Origin: an uncultured Flavobacteriaceae bacterium | GTDB lineage: Bacteria; Bacteroidota; Bacteroidia; Flavobacteriales; Flavobacteriaceae | NCBI GenBank assembly: GCA_937773465.1 | Contig: CALJVK010000013.1 | Span: 1-64,000, forward strand | Reading direction: 5' to 3' | Length of the DNA stretch: 64,000 bases | Part shown: positions 19,995 to 28,858 of the stretch, one piece after another | Position numbering within the stretch: the stretch's first letter is position 1 | How the letters are laid out: every line of letters begins with the position of its first letter | Translations under genes and position numbers: made by a program | The notes under the pieces: model-generated | The model's input: the letters and a program-made list of their open reading frames with translations, nothing else | Database searches by the model: none | What the model was told of the DNA's origin: nothing

Positions 19995-21461
19995 TTAGTA
20001 TCCAGCATTTTGAGTTAATCCTGAAATATCAATTTCCGTTTGTGGAATTGGAAAAACCTCGTGTTTTCCAGAAACAAAACCTGAGATTTTAGTTGAAGCT
20101 TCACCTGTTCTAACTAAATCAAAAAATCTATGTCCTTCCATTGCAAATTCTAATCTTCTTTCATCCCATATCTCTTGAGTTAGAGTACCTCCAGTCGAAC
20201 TTGAAGCTTGAGAGGTATTTCCATATGCTCTAGCTCTAACTTGATTAAGATAATTTAAAGCTTTAGCGTCATCAGCACTTGTTTTTCTATTATTAGCTTC
20301 AGCTGCCATTAGCAATACATCAGCATATCTAATTGCTCTAAAGTTATTTTCATAATTTAATTCCCCCTGAGCAGCAGTTGATCCAGATCTTGGAATATAT
20401 TTATGATTAAAATATCCTGTATGCTCATAACCTTCAGCATATTCAGCACCTGTACTATTAGCCCAGGCAACAATATCTAATATTGCAACATCTCTTCTAG
20501 AATCCCCAGCACCATATGCATCGTAAAGGTTTTGAGTTGGAACATTAAAACTCCATCCTGAAGAATAAGTTCCTCCATTATATCCTCTAGGTCCATGATG
20601 AATTATAGCAAAACTACCTTCTGAACCTTGAGGGAATCCCCAATCAAACCAGTTTGAATTTTTTGAATGTTGTACTTCAAAAACTGATCCTGATCCATTT
20701 TCACCAGAATTAAGGAAAATACTTTGAAAATCAGAGGGTAAAGAATATAAACCAACTAAAGGTTCTAGTATACTTGCAGCCTCATCAAATTTATTTTGGT
20801 ATAAATAAACTTTACCTAGTAAAGCATGTGCAGTAAAGGCAGTAGCTCTTCCATTTAAACTTTTTGCAGCAGGTAAAGCAGCAATTGCAGCTTGAAGATC
20901 AGCTTCTATTTGAGCGTATACTTCAGATGCTGATGCTCTTGTAAGAGTTGCAGAATCTTCAGCAGCTAATCTTGATTCAGTAAATACAGGAACTCCACCA
21001 AATAATTTTACTAACTCAAAATAATAGTAAGCTCTTAAGAAATGAACCTCACCATATAACTCAGCTTTTCTAGTGAAATCAACTTTGTCTTTATTTTCAA
21101 CTAAATAATTAGCTCTATTAATTCCTTCATACATCCACTTCCAAGTTGATTCTAATTGATCATTAACAGGTGTGTGGATCATGTCATCAATTTTTTGTAA
21201 ACCGATAACGTCAGTTGCACTTTCTCCACCACAATATGAATTTCCAGAGGCCATATCTCCAATCATTACTGTATAGATGTTCCATTGAAGAGGATCATAA
21301 GTTCCAACTAAAGCCGCTTCGTAATCAGAAGCTTTTTTAAAATAATCAGAAGCAACAATTGTGTATCCTTCCGATGCTTCATAGTCAACATAATCTTCAC
21401 AGGCTACAAAACCTACTGAAATAAAGACTAATAAAATGTATTTAAATAATTTATTTTTCAT
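19995..21461 (-). CDS. susD: SusD/RagB-family outer-membrane glycan-binding lipoprotein
   Basis: 488 residues. Lipoprotein signal MKNKLFKYILLVFISVGFVAC, then EDYVDYEASEG (acidic, surface-directed). SusD hallmarks: KASDYEAALVGTYDPLQW, WKWMYEGINRANYLVEN, the TPR-like GEVHFLRAYYYFELVKLFGG, and the C-terminal FRAIRYADVLLMAAEANN and YLNQVRARAYG, ending with ERRLEFAMEGHRFFDLVRTG. It forms the lid on the SusC barrel and captures oligosaccharides. Twelve bases downstream of susC, so co-transcribed. Specificity cannot be read from sequence; neighbours suggest beta-glucan. Confidence 0.93.
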   Translation of the reverse strand: MKNKLFKYILLVFISVGFVACEDYVDYEASEGYTIVASDYFKKASDYEAALVGTYDPLQWNIYTVMIGDMASGNSYCGGESATDVIGLQKIDDMIHTPVNDQLESTWKWMYEGINRANYLVENKDKVDFTRKAELYGEVHFLRAYYYFELVKLFGGVPVFTESRLAAEDSATLTRASASEVYAQIEADLQAAIAALPAAKSLNGRATAFTAHALLGKVYLYQNKFDEAASILEPLVGLYSLPSDFQSIFLNSGENGSGSVFEVQHSKNSNWFDWGFPQGSEGSFAIIHHGPRGYNGGTYSSGWSFNVPTQNLYDAYGAGDSRRDVAILDIVAWANSTGAEYAEGYEHTGYFNHKYIPRSGSTAAQGELNYENNFRAIRYADVLLMAAEANNRKTSADDAKALNYLNQVRARAYGNTSQASSSTGGTLTQEIWDERRLEFAMEGHRFFDLVRTGEASTKISGFVSGKHEVFPIPQTEIDISGLTQNAGY

Positions 21462-21472
21462 GTGATATATTT

Positions 21473-24400
21473 TTAAAATTTAAGTTTTACTCCAAGTGAA
21501 AATGTTCTAGGAGACGGGTATGTTCCTCTATCTACACCAGTGTCAAGAACAGGTCCTCCACCGTTAGATATTTCTGGATCGTAACCAGTGTAATCAGTAA
21601 ACGTGAATGCGTTTTTTGCAGTAGCATACACTCTTACATCAGTAAAAGCACTGTCACTTCCTAGGTTAAAGTTATAACCTAACTGAATGTTTTTGATTTT
21701 AACAAAACTACCATCCTCAACATATCTATCAGATGCTCTACTGTTATCATTAGCGTCAATAAAACTATATCTAGGTTCAGTGTTACTTGTTCCTGGACCA
21801 GTCCATCTGTTTAGTACAGAAGCAAACTTGTTAGTGTAGTTAAGACCTCTTTCGTATCCTCTAAAAATATCGTTTCCAACAGAAGCATAAGTAAATACTG
21901 ATAAATCGAAATTAGAAACATTTAAATTAAAGTTCCATCCTAAAGTAAAGTCAGGGAATGGATCTCCAATTTTAGTTCTATCCTCAGCATCAATTTTACC
22001 ATTTCCATCAACATCAACGAATCTTATATCACCAGGTTGTGCATTACTTTGAGTTGCATGAGCATCAACATCAGCTTGTGTTTGGAAAATTCCATTTGTT
22101 TTGTATCCCCAGAAAATTCCCGGAGACTCACCTTGTCTAAATTGAGTTAAATTAGTGAAAGGAATTCCGTAACCACTTCCCCAAATGTATTTATCACCAT
22201 TTGCAATTTCTTCAACTAAATTTTCTGCAGCTGTAAAATTAAATGTTGTACTGAAACTTACATTTTTTGCAATTTCATCTCCGTATGAAAGGCTAATTTC
22301 ATATCCTTTAGTTTCCGTTTTACCAATATTAGCAACTGGATAAGCAGGAATACCTAAGTAAAGAGACAGTGTTGGACTAAACAAAAGATCATCCACAGTC
22401 TTCATGAAATAATCTGCAGTTAAACTTAATTTAGAATCAAACATTCTTAAATCAACACCAACGTTTGCTTGGATTTGATTTTCCCAAGAAACATCATTAT
22501 TTGGAATACCTAATAATGTAGATCCGTTAACAATCTGACCATCAAAAGTATATTTTGGGAAAGTAGAGATTGTACCAAACTGAGGGCTTGCATTGTCATT
22601 ACCTACAGTTCCATAACTAGCTCTTACCTTTAAAAAATCAACAACTGAAGAATTAAAGAAATCTTCATTTGAAGCAACCCATCCAACTGATGCAGAAGGG
22701 AAAATAGCAAACTTGTTGTTTTTACCAAAGCTTGTAGATCCATCTCTTCTAACAGTTAAAGAAGCTAAATATTTTTCATTAAAGTCATATTCAACTCTTC
22801 CCATTAAAGAAACGCTTCTACTAACACCTTGCCAAGAACCAGTTGATTGATCTTCGATTCCACCAGAAGCAGAACTTAAATCAGCATATGTCCACGAATT
22901 AAATGGAACATCGACATTACCACCAGATAAACCATTGTAAGTGCTTTTTCCTATAGTGAAACCAGCAAAAATGTTAAAGTTGTGCACGTTATCAATTGAG
23001 AAATCATAGTTACCAAATAATTCATAAGTATAATTGAACCAATTTTGTTTTTGTTCAGAAACTCTATTATGATCGTCTTCAGTTCTTGGTGTTAAATCAG
23101 CATTTGCATTAGTTCTGTTGTGACCAACTCCATAAAATTGCAATGGAGTAAAGCCTTTAGACTGTTGCCAAATACTAGAGTAACCTAACCTTGAAGTGAT
23201 TTTAAGATTATCTAACATTTGATACTGTAATTCAATTTTACCAATTAATTTATCAGTTTTATTATCACCGTAAGAATTAGCAACTCCGGCAAGTGGATTT
23301 ATAACCTCTTGCGTAATTGTGCTACTCATTCCATAAGCTCCATCAACCATTGGAGAGACAGAGGGATCAAAATTTAAAGCATTAAAAATTTGATTTCCAC
23401 CATTTCCATTTCCTTGAAGATTTGAATATTTAGTATTGAAAAGAACTTTAACATCATCTGTTAAATCAGTTGTGAAATTAGCTGTTAAAGTAGATCTGTC
23501 ATAAAAATCTTTATCACCACCAGCAGCTACACCTTCTTGAGCTAAATAACTAGCTGATAAAAAGTAGGTAGTGGTATCAGAACCTCCAGATGCTGAAATT
23601 GAGGTATTTGAAATTGGAGCAGAATCAAATAATTCAGCTTGCCAGTTAGTACCAACCCCAAGAGCAGATGGATTAGTAAATAGCAAAGAACCTCCTGATG
23701 TAACACTTCCTTCATTTAAAATGGCACCATATTGTGCTGCATTTAAAACATCAATGTAGTTTTCAACTTCTTGAAAACCAAAAGAAGAATCCAAAGTAAA
23801 TTGAGTTTCCTGATTTTTCTTTCCAGATTTTGTAGTTATAACAATAACTCCATTACCACCTCTAACACCATATAATGCAGTAGTGGATGCATCTTTTAAT
23901 ACAGATATACTTTCTATGTCAGATGCACTTAAAGCATCAACATCGTAAAGACTTGAATTAATTCCGTCAATAACCACAAGTGGGTCTGTACCAGAAAAAG
24001 AAGTAATACCTCTTATCAAAACAGATGGTTTTCCACCTGGGTTAGGTGCTGAAATTACATTTAAACCAGACTGACCCTGAAGAGCATCTTCAATACGAGT
24101 TGGTTTTAATTTTTCAACATCCTCGCTAGAGACTGTAGTAACAGCTCCAGATATATTAGATGCCTTTTGAGTACTGTACCCTACAAGAATGACCTCATCT
24201 AAAGCTTCAACGTCTTCTTCTAAAGATACGCTAATGTTAAACGAGCTTCCTACTTGAACTTCTTGAGTTACATAACCAATGTAAGAAAATTGAATTACGT
24301 CACCAGATGAAACACCAGACAAACTAAAATTTCCGTCAAAGTCTGAAGTCGTACCATTCTGGGTACCTTTAATAACAACACTTACACCAGGCAAAGGACC

Positions 24401-24502
24401 ATCAGTAGATGAATCCGATACAGATCCAACTAAATTAGAGTCTTGAGCGACTATAAAAAAGGATCCAAATAAGATGAATAATGATAATAATTTTGTTTTC
24501 AT
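21473..24502 (-). CDS. susC: SusC/RagA-family TonB-dependent transporter
   Basis: 1009 residues. Signal peptide MKTKLLSLFILFGSFFIVAQ; carboxypeptidase-regulatory-like domain (VGSVSDSSTDGPLPGVSVVI ... FSYIGYVTQEVQV, about residues 22-105); a TonB-box-like VILVGYSTQK; plug domain (EDALQGQSGLNVISAP, VLIRGITSF, SISVLKDASTTALYGVRGG); then a long outer-membrane barrel ending in FSLGVKLKF with the terminal aromatic residue. It imports oligosaccharides across the outer membrane powered by TonB. First gene of the PUL operon after the regulator, with a 251-base regulated region upstream. Intact. Confidence 0.95.
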   Translation of the reverse strand: MKTKLLSLFILFGSFFIVAQDSNLVGSVSDSSTDGPLPGVSVVIKGTQNGTTSDFDGNFSLSGVSSGDVIQFSYIGYVTQEVQVGSSFNISVSLEEDVEALDEVILVGYSTQKASNISGAVTTVSSEDVEKLKPTRIEDALQGQSGLNVISAPNPGGKPSVLIRGITSFSGTDPLVVIDGINSSLYDVDALSASDIESISVLKDASTTALYGVRGGNGVIVITTKSGKKNQETQFTLDSSFGFQEVENYIDVLNAAQYGAILNEGSVTSGGSLLFTNPSALGVGTNWQAELFDSAPISNTSISASGGSDTTTYFLSASYLAQEGVAAGGDKDFYDRSTLTANFTTDLTDDVKVLFNTKYSNLQGNGNGGNQIFNALNFDPSVSPMVDGAYGMSSTITQEVINPLAGVANSYGDNKTDKLIGKIELQYQMLDNLKITSRLGYSSIWQQSKGFTPLQFYGVGHNRTNANADLTPRTEDDHNRVSEQKQNWFNYTYELFGNYDFSIDNVHNFNIFAGFTIGKSTYNGLSGGNVDVPFNSWTYADLSSASGGIEDQSTGSWQGVSRSVSLMGRVEYDFNEKYLASLTVRRDGSTSFGKNNKFAIFPSASVGWVASNEDFFNSSVVDFLKVRASYGTVGNDNASPQFGTISTFPKYTFDGQIVNGSTLLGIPNNDVSWENQIQANVGVDLRMFDSKLSLTADYFMKTVDDLLFSPTLSLYLGIPAYPVANIGKTETKGYEISLSYGDEIAKNVSFSTTFNFTAAENLVEEIANGDKYIWGSGYGIPFTNLTQFRQGESPGIFWGYKTNGIFQTQADVDAHATQSNAQPGDIRFVDVDGNGKIDAEDRTKIGDPFPDFTLGWNFNLNVSNFDLSVFTYASVGNDIFRGYERGLNYTNKFASVLNRWTGPGTSNTEPRYSFIDANDNSRASDRYVEDGSFVKIKNIQLGYNFNLGSDSAFTDVRVYATAKNAFTFTDYTGYDPEISNGGGPVLDTGVDRGTYPSPRTFSLGVKLKF

Positions 24503-24753
24503 ATATATATTTTGATTATAAAGCTTAAACTTAAAGAAAACAAATTGTTAAGCAAACATAAATAACCTATACAAAATATGAATTACACAAATATTAAATC
24601 CCATTATTAATAAATCAACAAAATTCATGGCTATAATAGGTTATACATGGTAAAAATACACACTAAAAACTACGAAATTAAATGAGTGACTAATGATAAT
24701 GTATAGGGTTTGTATAGCTTATATTTGTAAAAAGATATACGAAACACCAAAAA
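24503..24753 (-). promoter_or_regulatory. Control region upstream of the susC operon
   Basis: No gene is seen in these 251 bases. On the minus strand TATGTTTG (24560-24553) matches the -7 consensus TAnnTTTG and would give a leader of about 45 bases before susC; no good -33 TTTG lies at 19 bases, which fits an activator-dependent promoter. The heptamer TGTATAG occurs three times: plus strand 24700-24706 and 24711-24717, minus strand 24573-24567, and a related TTATACA at 24641-24647. One copy also lies upstream of the regulator (27622-27628). These are candidate operators of the adjacent regulator. Confidence 0.45.
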
Positions 24754-27534
24754 CTATAGACTAAGCAAATGATCAGTCAAGCCTTCATTATGGGTAAGTT
24801 GCATCTTTTTTCTGAGTCTATATCTCTTAATCTCCACACTACTTAGAGAAATATTTAGTAAAGGTGCAATATCCTTAGATGATAAATTCAATCTAAGGTA
24901 GGCGCATAGTCTTAAATCATTATTTGTAAGAGAAGGATGAGTAGACTTAACTTTTTTAAGAAAATCTTTATCAGCGTTATTAAAAGCTTCTTCAAAAAAC
25001 TTCCAATCGTCTTTATTATTTAAATTCCTATCAATCATTTTTATAACAGAAAATATTTTATCTCCAGATTCTGATTTCTTTAAATCAGATTTAATTTTAC
25101 TTAGAAACTGATTTTTTTTAATCATACTCATTGTAGAAATCGCAAGCTCTCTGTTCTTGCTTTCAATATCATTCTGAAGTTTATTATTCTCTACAGCCAT
25201 TAAAGCTTGTTTTTTTTCTACTTCAATAAGTTCTAGTTTGTTTTGATTTATTCTAATAATCTTTTGTTCTTTATCTCTATAATATTTCTCATAAGATTTA
25301 TTAAAAAGAAAAAATATTAATAGAAAAACTAAAAAATAATTAGCAATCATAAAATTAGAATAATACCAGGGTCGTTCTACTGTAAAAGAAAATGAATCAA
25401 TATTAGAGGAATATAAACTTCCTATTTTAGCTCTAATTTTAAATTCATAGTCTCCGGGTTTTAAATTGTTAAATTCAATAAAAGGCACTTCGCTAACTGA
25501 TACCCATTCTGAAATATATCCCTCTAAAAAATATTCAAATGTAATAGGTTGAAACTTTTGATAGTTTGAAACATTTGCATGAAATCTTAAATTATTGGAA
25601 TTATATTCTAGTTGAACAAATTCATTTTTACTTATTGCTTCAGGATCTTGACTTAGTTTAAAAGATTCTATTTTATTAATATTTACTTCAGGTGGGGATA
25701 ATTTATAATTATCCAAATCCAAAGAAATATAGCCATTGTTTGTTCCTAAAATATATTTAGATTTATCAATTTTAGAAATATTTTCAAATACAGTTCTTCT
25801 AAGCTCAAGTGATGACACTATTGAACTTACTTTTTTCTTTCCGGTAACTAAGTCCCTGTACACATAATGAATATCATTTTCTGAAAAAAGCCATAGCTTT
25901 CCATCGTAGTCATTTCTAATAATACCATATAATAAATTCTTTGAGGATAGATTAGAAAGTAAAGTGTCTTTTGAAAAATTATTAGTCAACGAATTATATT
26001 TCAGCATTCCTTTGTCATAATTATAATAAATATTATTGTCAAATTTGGAAAGACTTGTATTCCCTCCTTTAACTGCAATTGAATCTAATTCGTAATCAAT
26101 AATATTTTTAAAATCTGAACTAATCGATAATTTATATACTCCATTATACCCATGACTCACAATAATTTTACCGTTATTAGAAATTTCAAAAAAACGAGAA
26201 GAAATATCGAATCCCCTAACGTTATTTTTAACAACCCATGAATTATTTTGTTTAGATAAAACTTTTAAACCGTAATAACTGCCCTCCAAAATATCGGAAG
26301 AATCATTGGAAAGCTTTCTAAATGTCCAAGATCCGGATGTATCTCTTATTTTTATAACATTAGCATCCTTAACAATGTAAGTTCCATTATTGTGACCACA
26401 GAACAAAGTGCCATCAATTTCAATTAAACTCCAAACTTGGCCATTTGTGTTTTCTATAAACCTAAAAGAATCATTAGAATTATATTTTTTGTAAAATAGA
26501 CCTTGATTAGTTCCAATGTAAAGGTTATCATTATATAGTTTAGTTGCATAAACAGTACCCAGAACACCATTATTATCATTATATACAGAAAAGGGAGAAT
26601 TATTATTAATTACTGTGATTCCATTATCAAGACCTAACCAGATATTACTTTTAGAATCTTCATACAAAGAAAGAACTGTATTGTTTGCTAAACCTTTAGA
26701 TTTATCTATTATTTTATATGTTTTAAGATTAGAGTCTAAAAGAAATAAACCTTGACCAACTGTTCCAATAGCAAATGATAGATCACTAAGTTGAATAGCT
26801 GAAAAAATAGATAGATTATTTTGTATTGCATCTATAGAAGAAGGAATTTTTGAAACATAACCAGAGGAGTTTAGCAAATAAAAACCGTCATTAGCAGTTA
26901 GGATTAATAATCCCTTACTAGAATTAAAAAGATTAACGATTAAAGTAGACGGAATTTGATTACTACCAATAATTAGTTCAGGCTGTCCATTAACTAATTT
27001 ATAAAGCCCAGTGTCTAGAGCAACATAAATTTGTCTATTAATAGAGAAAGAATGATTGATTATTCCCCTAAACTTTAAATACTTAACATCACTATTATTT
27101 TTATCTATGAAAATTAATCTAGAAATTGATTGAAAAATTATCCAATTATCTAAAGTGATAATGTTCCAAAACTCTTCATCTTCCTCAATATTTAAATCTA
27201 ATTCATCAACAAGAGAAGTATATGTAAGTGTACCATCATTATGTTTTTCATAATAACCAAAATCAGAATGTGATCCTATATATGTTTTATTATCAACATA
27301 TTTAACTGATCTTATTACACTTCCATTTGGTGAAGGGTAATTATTCCAACTTGTTCCATTAAACAATAACAACGTTTCACTATTAGCAAATAAAATTTCA
27401 TTATCAATAGATTCAGAAATCATCCAATTTTGATTAGCGGAATTATATTCCTGAGGCGTATAAGATTGTATAGGTGGAAACGATTGTGTGTAAGTCGAAA
27501 GACTAAAGAAAAAAAGTGCTATAAATTTTTTCAA
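24754..27534 (-). CDS. Membrane sensor-regulator: beta-propeller, Y_Y_Y domain, LuxR-type helix-turn-helix
   Basis: 926 residues. Signal-like N-terminus (KKFIALFFFSLSTYTQ), then two-component-regulator propeller repeats (NTVLSLYEDSKSNIWLGLDN, LYNDNLYIGTNQGLFYK), a Y_Y_Y domain (ITFEYFLEGYISEWVSV ... LKPGDYEFKIRAK, about residues 640-720), one membrane helix (FMIANYFLVFLLIFFLF), a charged coiled coil, and a C-terminal helix-turn-helix (LTNNDLRLCAYLRLNLSSKD, SLSSVEIKRYRLRKKM). There is no histidine kinase or receiver domain, so it is not a classic hybrid two-component PUL sensor; sensing and DNA binding sit on one chain. It likely activates susC after binding a glucan fragment in the periplasm (inferred from position). 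Start is TTG 27534. Confidence 0.85.
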   Translation of the reverse strand: MKKFIALFFFSLSTYTQSFPPIQSYTPQEYNSANQNWMISESIDNEILFANSETLLLFNGTSWNNYPSPNGSVIRSVKYVDNKTYIGSHSDFGYYEKHNDGTLTYTSLVDELDLNIEEDEEFWNIITLDNWIIFQSISRLIFIDKNNSDVKYLKFRGIINHSFSINRQIYVALDTGLYKLVNGQPELIIGSNQIPSTLIVNLFNSSKGLLILTANDGFYLLNSSGYVSKIPSSIDAIQNNLSIFSAIQLSDLSFAIGTVGQGLFLLDSNLKTYKIIDKSKGLANNTVLSLYEDSKSNIWLGLDNGITVINNNSPFSVYNDNNGVLGTVYATKLYNDNLYIGTNQGLFYKKYNSNDSFRFIENTNGQVWSLIEIDGTLFCGHNNGTYIVKDANVIKIRDTSGSWTFRKLSNDSSDILEGSYYGLKVLSKQNNSWVVKNNVRGFDISSRFFEISNNGKIIVSHGYNGVYKLSISSDFKNIIDYELDSIAVKGGNTSLSKFDNNIYYNYDKGMLKYNSLTNNFSKDTLLSNLSSKNLLYGIIRNDYDGKLWLFSENDIHYVYRDLVTGKKKVSSIVSSLELRRTVFENISKIDKSKYILGTNNGYISLDLDNYKLSPPEVNINKIESFKLSQDPEAISKNEFVQLEYNSNNLRFHANVSNYQKFQPITFEYFLEGYISEWVSVSEVPFIEFNNLKPGDYEFKIRAKIGSLYSSNIDSFSFTVERPWYYSNFMIANYFLVFLLIFFLFNKSYEKYYRDKEQKIIRINQNKLELIEVEKKQALMAVENNKLQNDIESKNRELAISTMSMIKKNQFLSKIKSDLKKSESGDKIFSVIKMIDRNLNNKDDWKFFEEAFNNADKDFLKKVKSTHPSLTNNDLRLCAYLRLNLSSKDIAPLLNISLSSVEIKRYRLRKKMQLTHNEGLTDHLLSL

Positions 27535-27562
27535 ATATGCTGATTATTAGATAATTATATGA

Positions 27563-27579
27563 TTATACTATAAGTATAA
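27563..27579. promoter_or_regulatory. Palindrome between the PUL regulator and the Rieske gene
   Basis: TTATACT-ATA-AGTATAA is a perfect 7-base inverted repeat with a 3-base centre, 29 bases before the regulator start. The rest of this 189-base divergent gap is AT-rich with one TGTATAG at 27622-27628. The size fits an operator for a dimer, perhaps autoregulation, but AT-rich palindromes also arise by chance. Confidence 0.3.
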
Positions 27580-27723
27580 CAATTGTAAATTTAAACTAAA
27601 TAATCATAATTAAAAATAAAATGTATAGTTATTGATTTTCAAGTATGTGGTGATAATAATAAAAATATTCTAAAAAAAAAATCTAAAAACAAAATTGGAA
27701 CGATTATTGATTTAAATGACACT

Positions 27724-28203
27724 ATGGAAAATAAAAGAAGAGAATTTTTAAAAAATGTTTGCCCATCTGTTGCATTAGCGTTCTTTGGTGTAACAATGCT
27801 TGAAGCATGTTCGTCCGGAGGTGACGATAGCGAAACACCTGGCAATGGTGGAGGTGGAAGTAATAATGATAAAGGTTATACTGTTAGTGGAAACACAGTA
27901 GTTATTACTCTTAGTAATTCTAACTTTTCATCATTAAATAGTAATGGATGGATTAATTTTGGAGCAGAAGGTATGCTGATTTTAAAAATTGACGCGTCTA
28001 CTTACAGGGCATTTACTAATGTATGTCCTCACCTAGGAAACTCAAGTCAATGGAGTTATAATACCAGTCAAGACAAATTTGTTTGTGGAGCTCATAGCAA
28101 TAGCTATCCAACAGATTGTACAACAGCGGGGTCAGCTGGTGGTGCCTTAAAATGTTTCACAACTAGTTTGAAAGACGGTAAATTAACTGTAAATAAGTCT
28201 TAA
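27724..28203 (+). CDS. Tat-exported Rieske [2Fe-2S] lipoprotein
   Basis: 159 residues. The N-terminus ENKRREFLKNVCPSVALAFF has a twin-arginine-type motif (K-R-R-E-F-L-K), followed by a lipobox at LEAC, so it is probably folded with its cluster, exported by Tat and lipid-anchored. After a Gly/Asn/Asp linker comes a compact Rieske domain with both ligand pairs: CPHLGNSSQWSYN (Cys-x-His) and FVCGAHSNSY (Cys-x2-His). It is not part of a bc1 operon; this genome uses alternative complex III instead. Neighbours are the PUL regulator (divergent) and carotenoid genes (convergent, two-base gap). Partner unknown; electron transfer to an oxygenase or other periplasmic enzyme is plausible. Confidence 0.85.
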   Translation: MENKRREFLKNVCPSVALAFFGVTMLEACSSGGDDSETPGNGGGGSNNDKGYTVSGNTVVITLSNSNFSSLNSNGWINFGAEGMLILKIDASTYRAFTNVCPHLGNSSQWSYNTSQDKFVCGAHSNSYPTDCTTAGSAGGALKCFTTSLKDGKLTVNKS

Positions 28204-28205
28204 AA

Positions 28206-28858
28206 TTAAATTATCTGATAATTTAAAAATGCAAAGAAGATTGCATTAACAATAAGAAGGTGAGTTGAGAATGTGAGTTCTTTTTCTGAAAACTTAAATT
28301 GAAAGATTGTCTGTGTTAATAATCCCTATCACGAACCACCCTATATAATTCTGTAATGGAACTGTTGGATAGATCAAACACCCAAAACCCTAGAAGATGG
28401 AGCTACAGGCTCCATCAATAAATCTAGAAGAATCATAAACACCGCACCCATTAATACTGACAGAAATTTGTTTTTAAAAATGAAATGAAGACAGTGAACC
28501 GGTTATAAAAGTTAATATTATCCAGTTAACTCCAATTAATAATGGAACTCCGAGAATCTTAACTCCTAAATTGTCTAAATAAACATAATCTCCAAAAATA
28601 AGACCATAGTTTACACCTAGAATCTCTGAAATCATTCCAATAAAAAATATTAGAGAAGACGGACTTAAGCTCTTTGCTCTCTAATTGTTTTTGATTAACA
28701 AATAATAAAACAAATGAAATAAAAAGATTAACAGGTGTAAATGCTAAAAAAAATTCTTTGTTTCCATATGAAATTCCGACCATTCCACAAAAATGGAATA
28801 ACCATATTATAAATACAGAAATTTTAGAAGTGACATTATTAGCGATTAATAAATTCAT
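28206..28858 (-). CDS. cruF: CruF-like carotenoid 1,2-hydratase (DUF422), several frameshifts
   Basis: Integral membrane protein. ATG 28858 overlaps the stop of the preceding desaturase as ATGA. Pieces: MNLLIANNVTSKISVFIIWL..HFCGMVGISYGNKEFFLAFTP, a frameshift near 28,680, then SPSSLIFFIGMISEILGVNY and GLIFGDYVYLDNLGVKILGV, a second near 28,480, then SVLMGAVFMILLDLLMEPVA, a third near 28,370, then TVPLQNYIGWFVIGI, a fourth near 28,300, and FSEKELTFSTHLLIVNAIFF to TAA at 28,208. Motifs LLDLLMEPVA and NYIGWF are typical of this family, which adds water to the linear end of gamma-carotene-like pigments. Length about 217 residues fits. The breaks look like sequence errors, since every piece is conserved. 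Confidence 0.75.

Noticed and set aside
27639..27845. Minus-strand frame overlapping the Rieske gene start
   Set aside because: It is opposite the clear Tat signal and lipobox, with no domain of its own.
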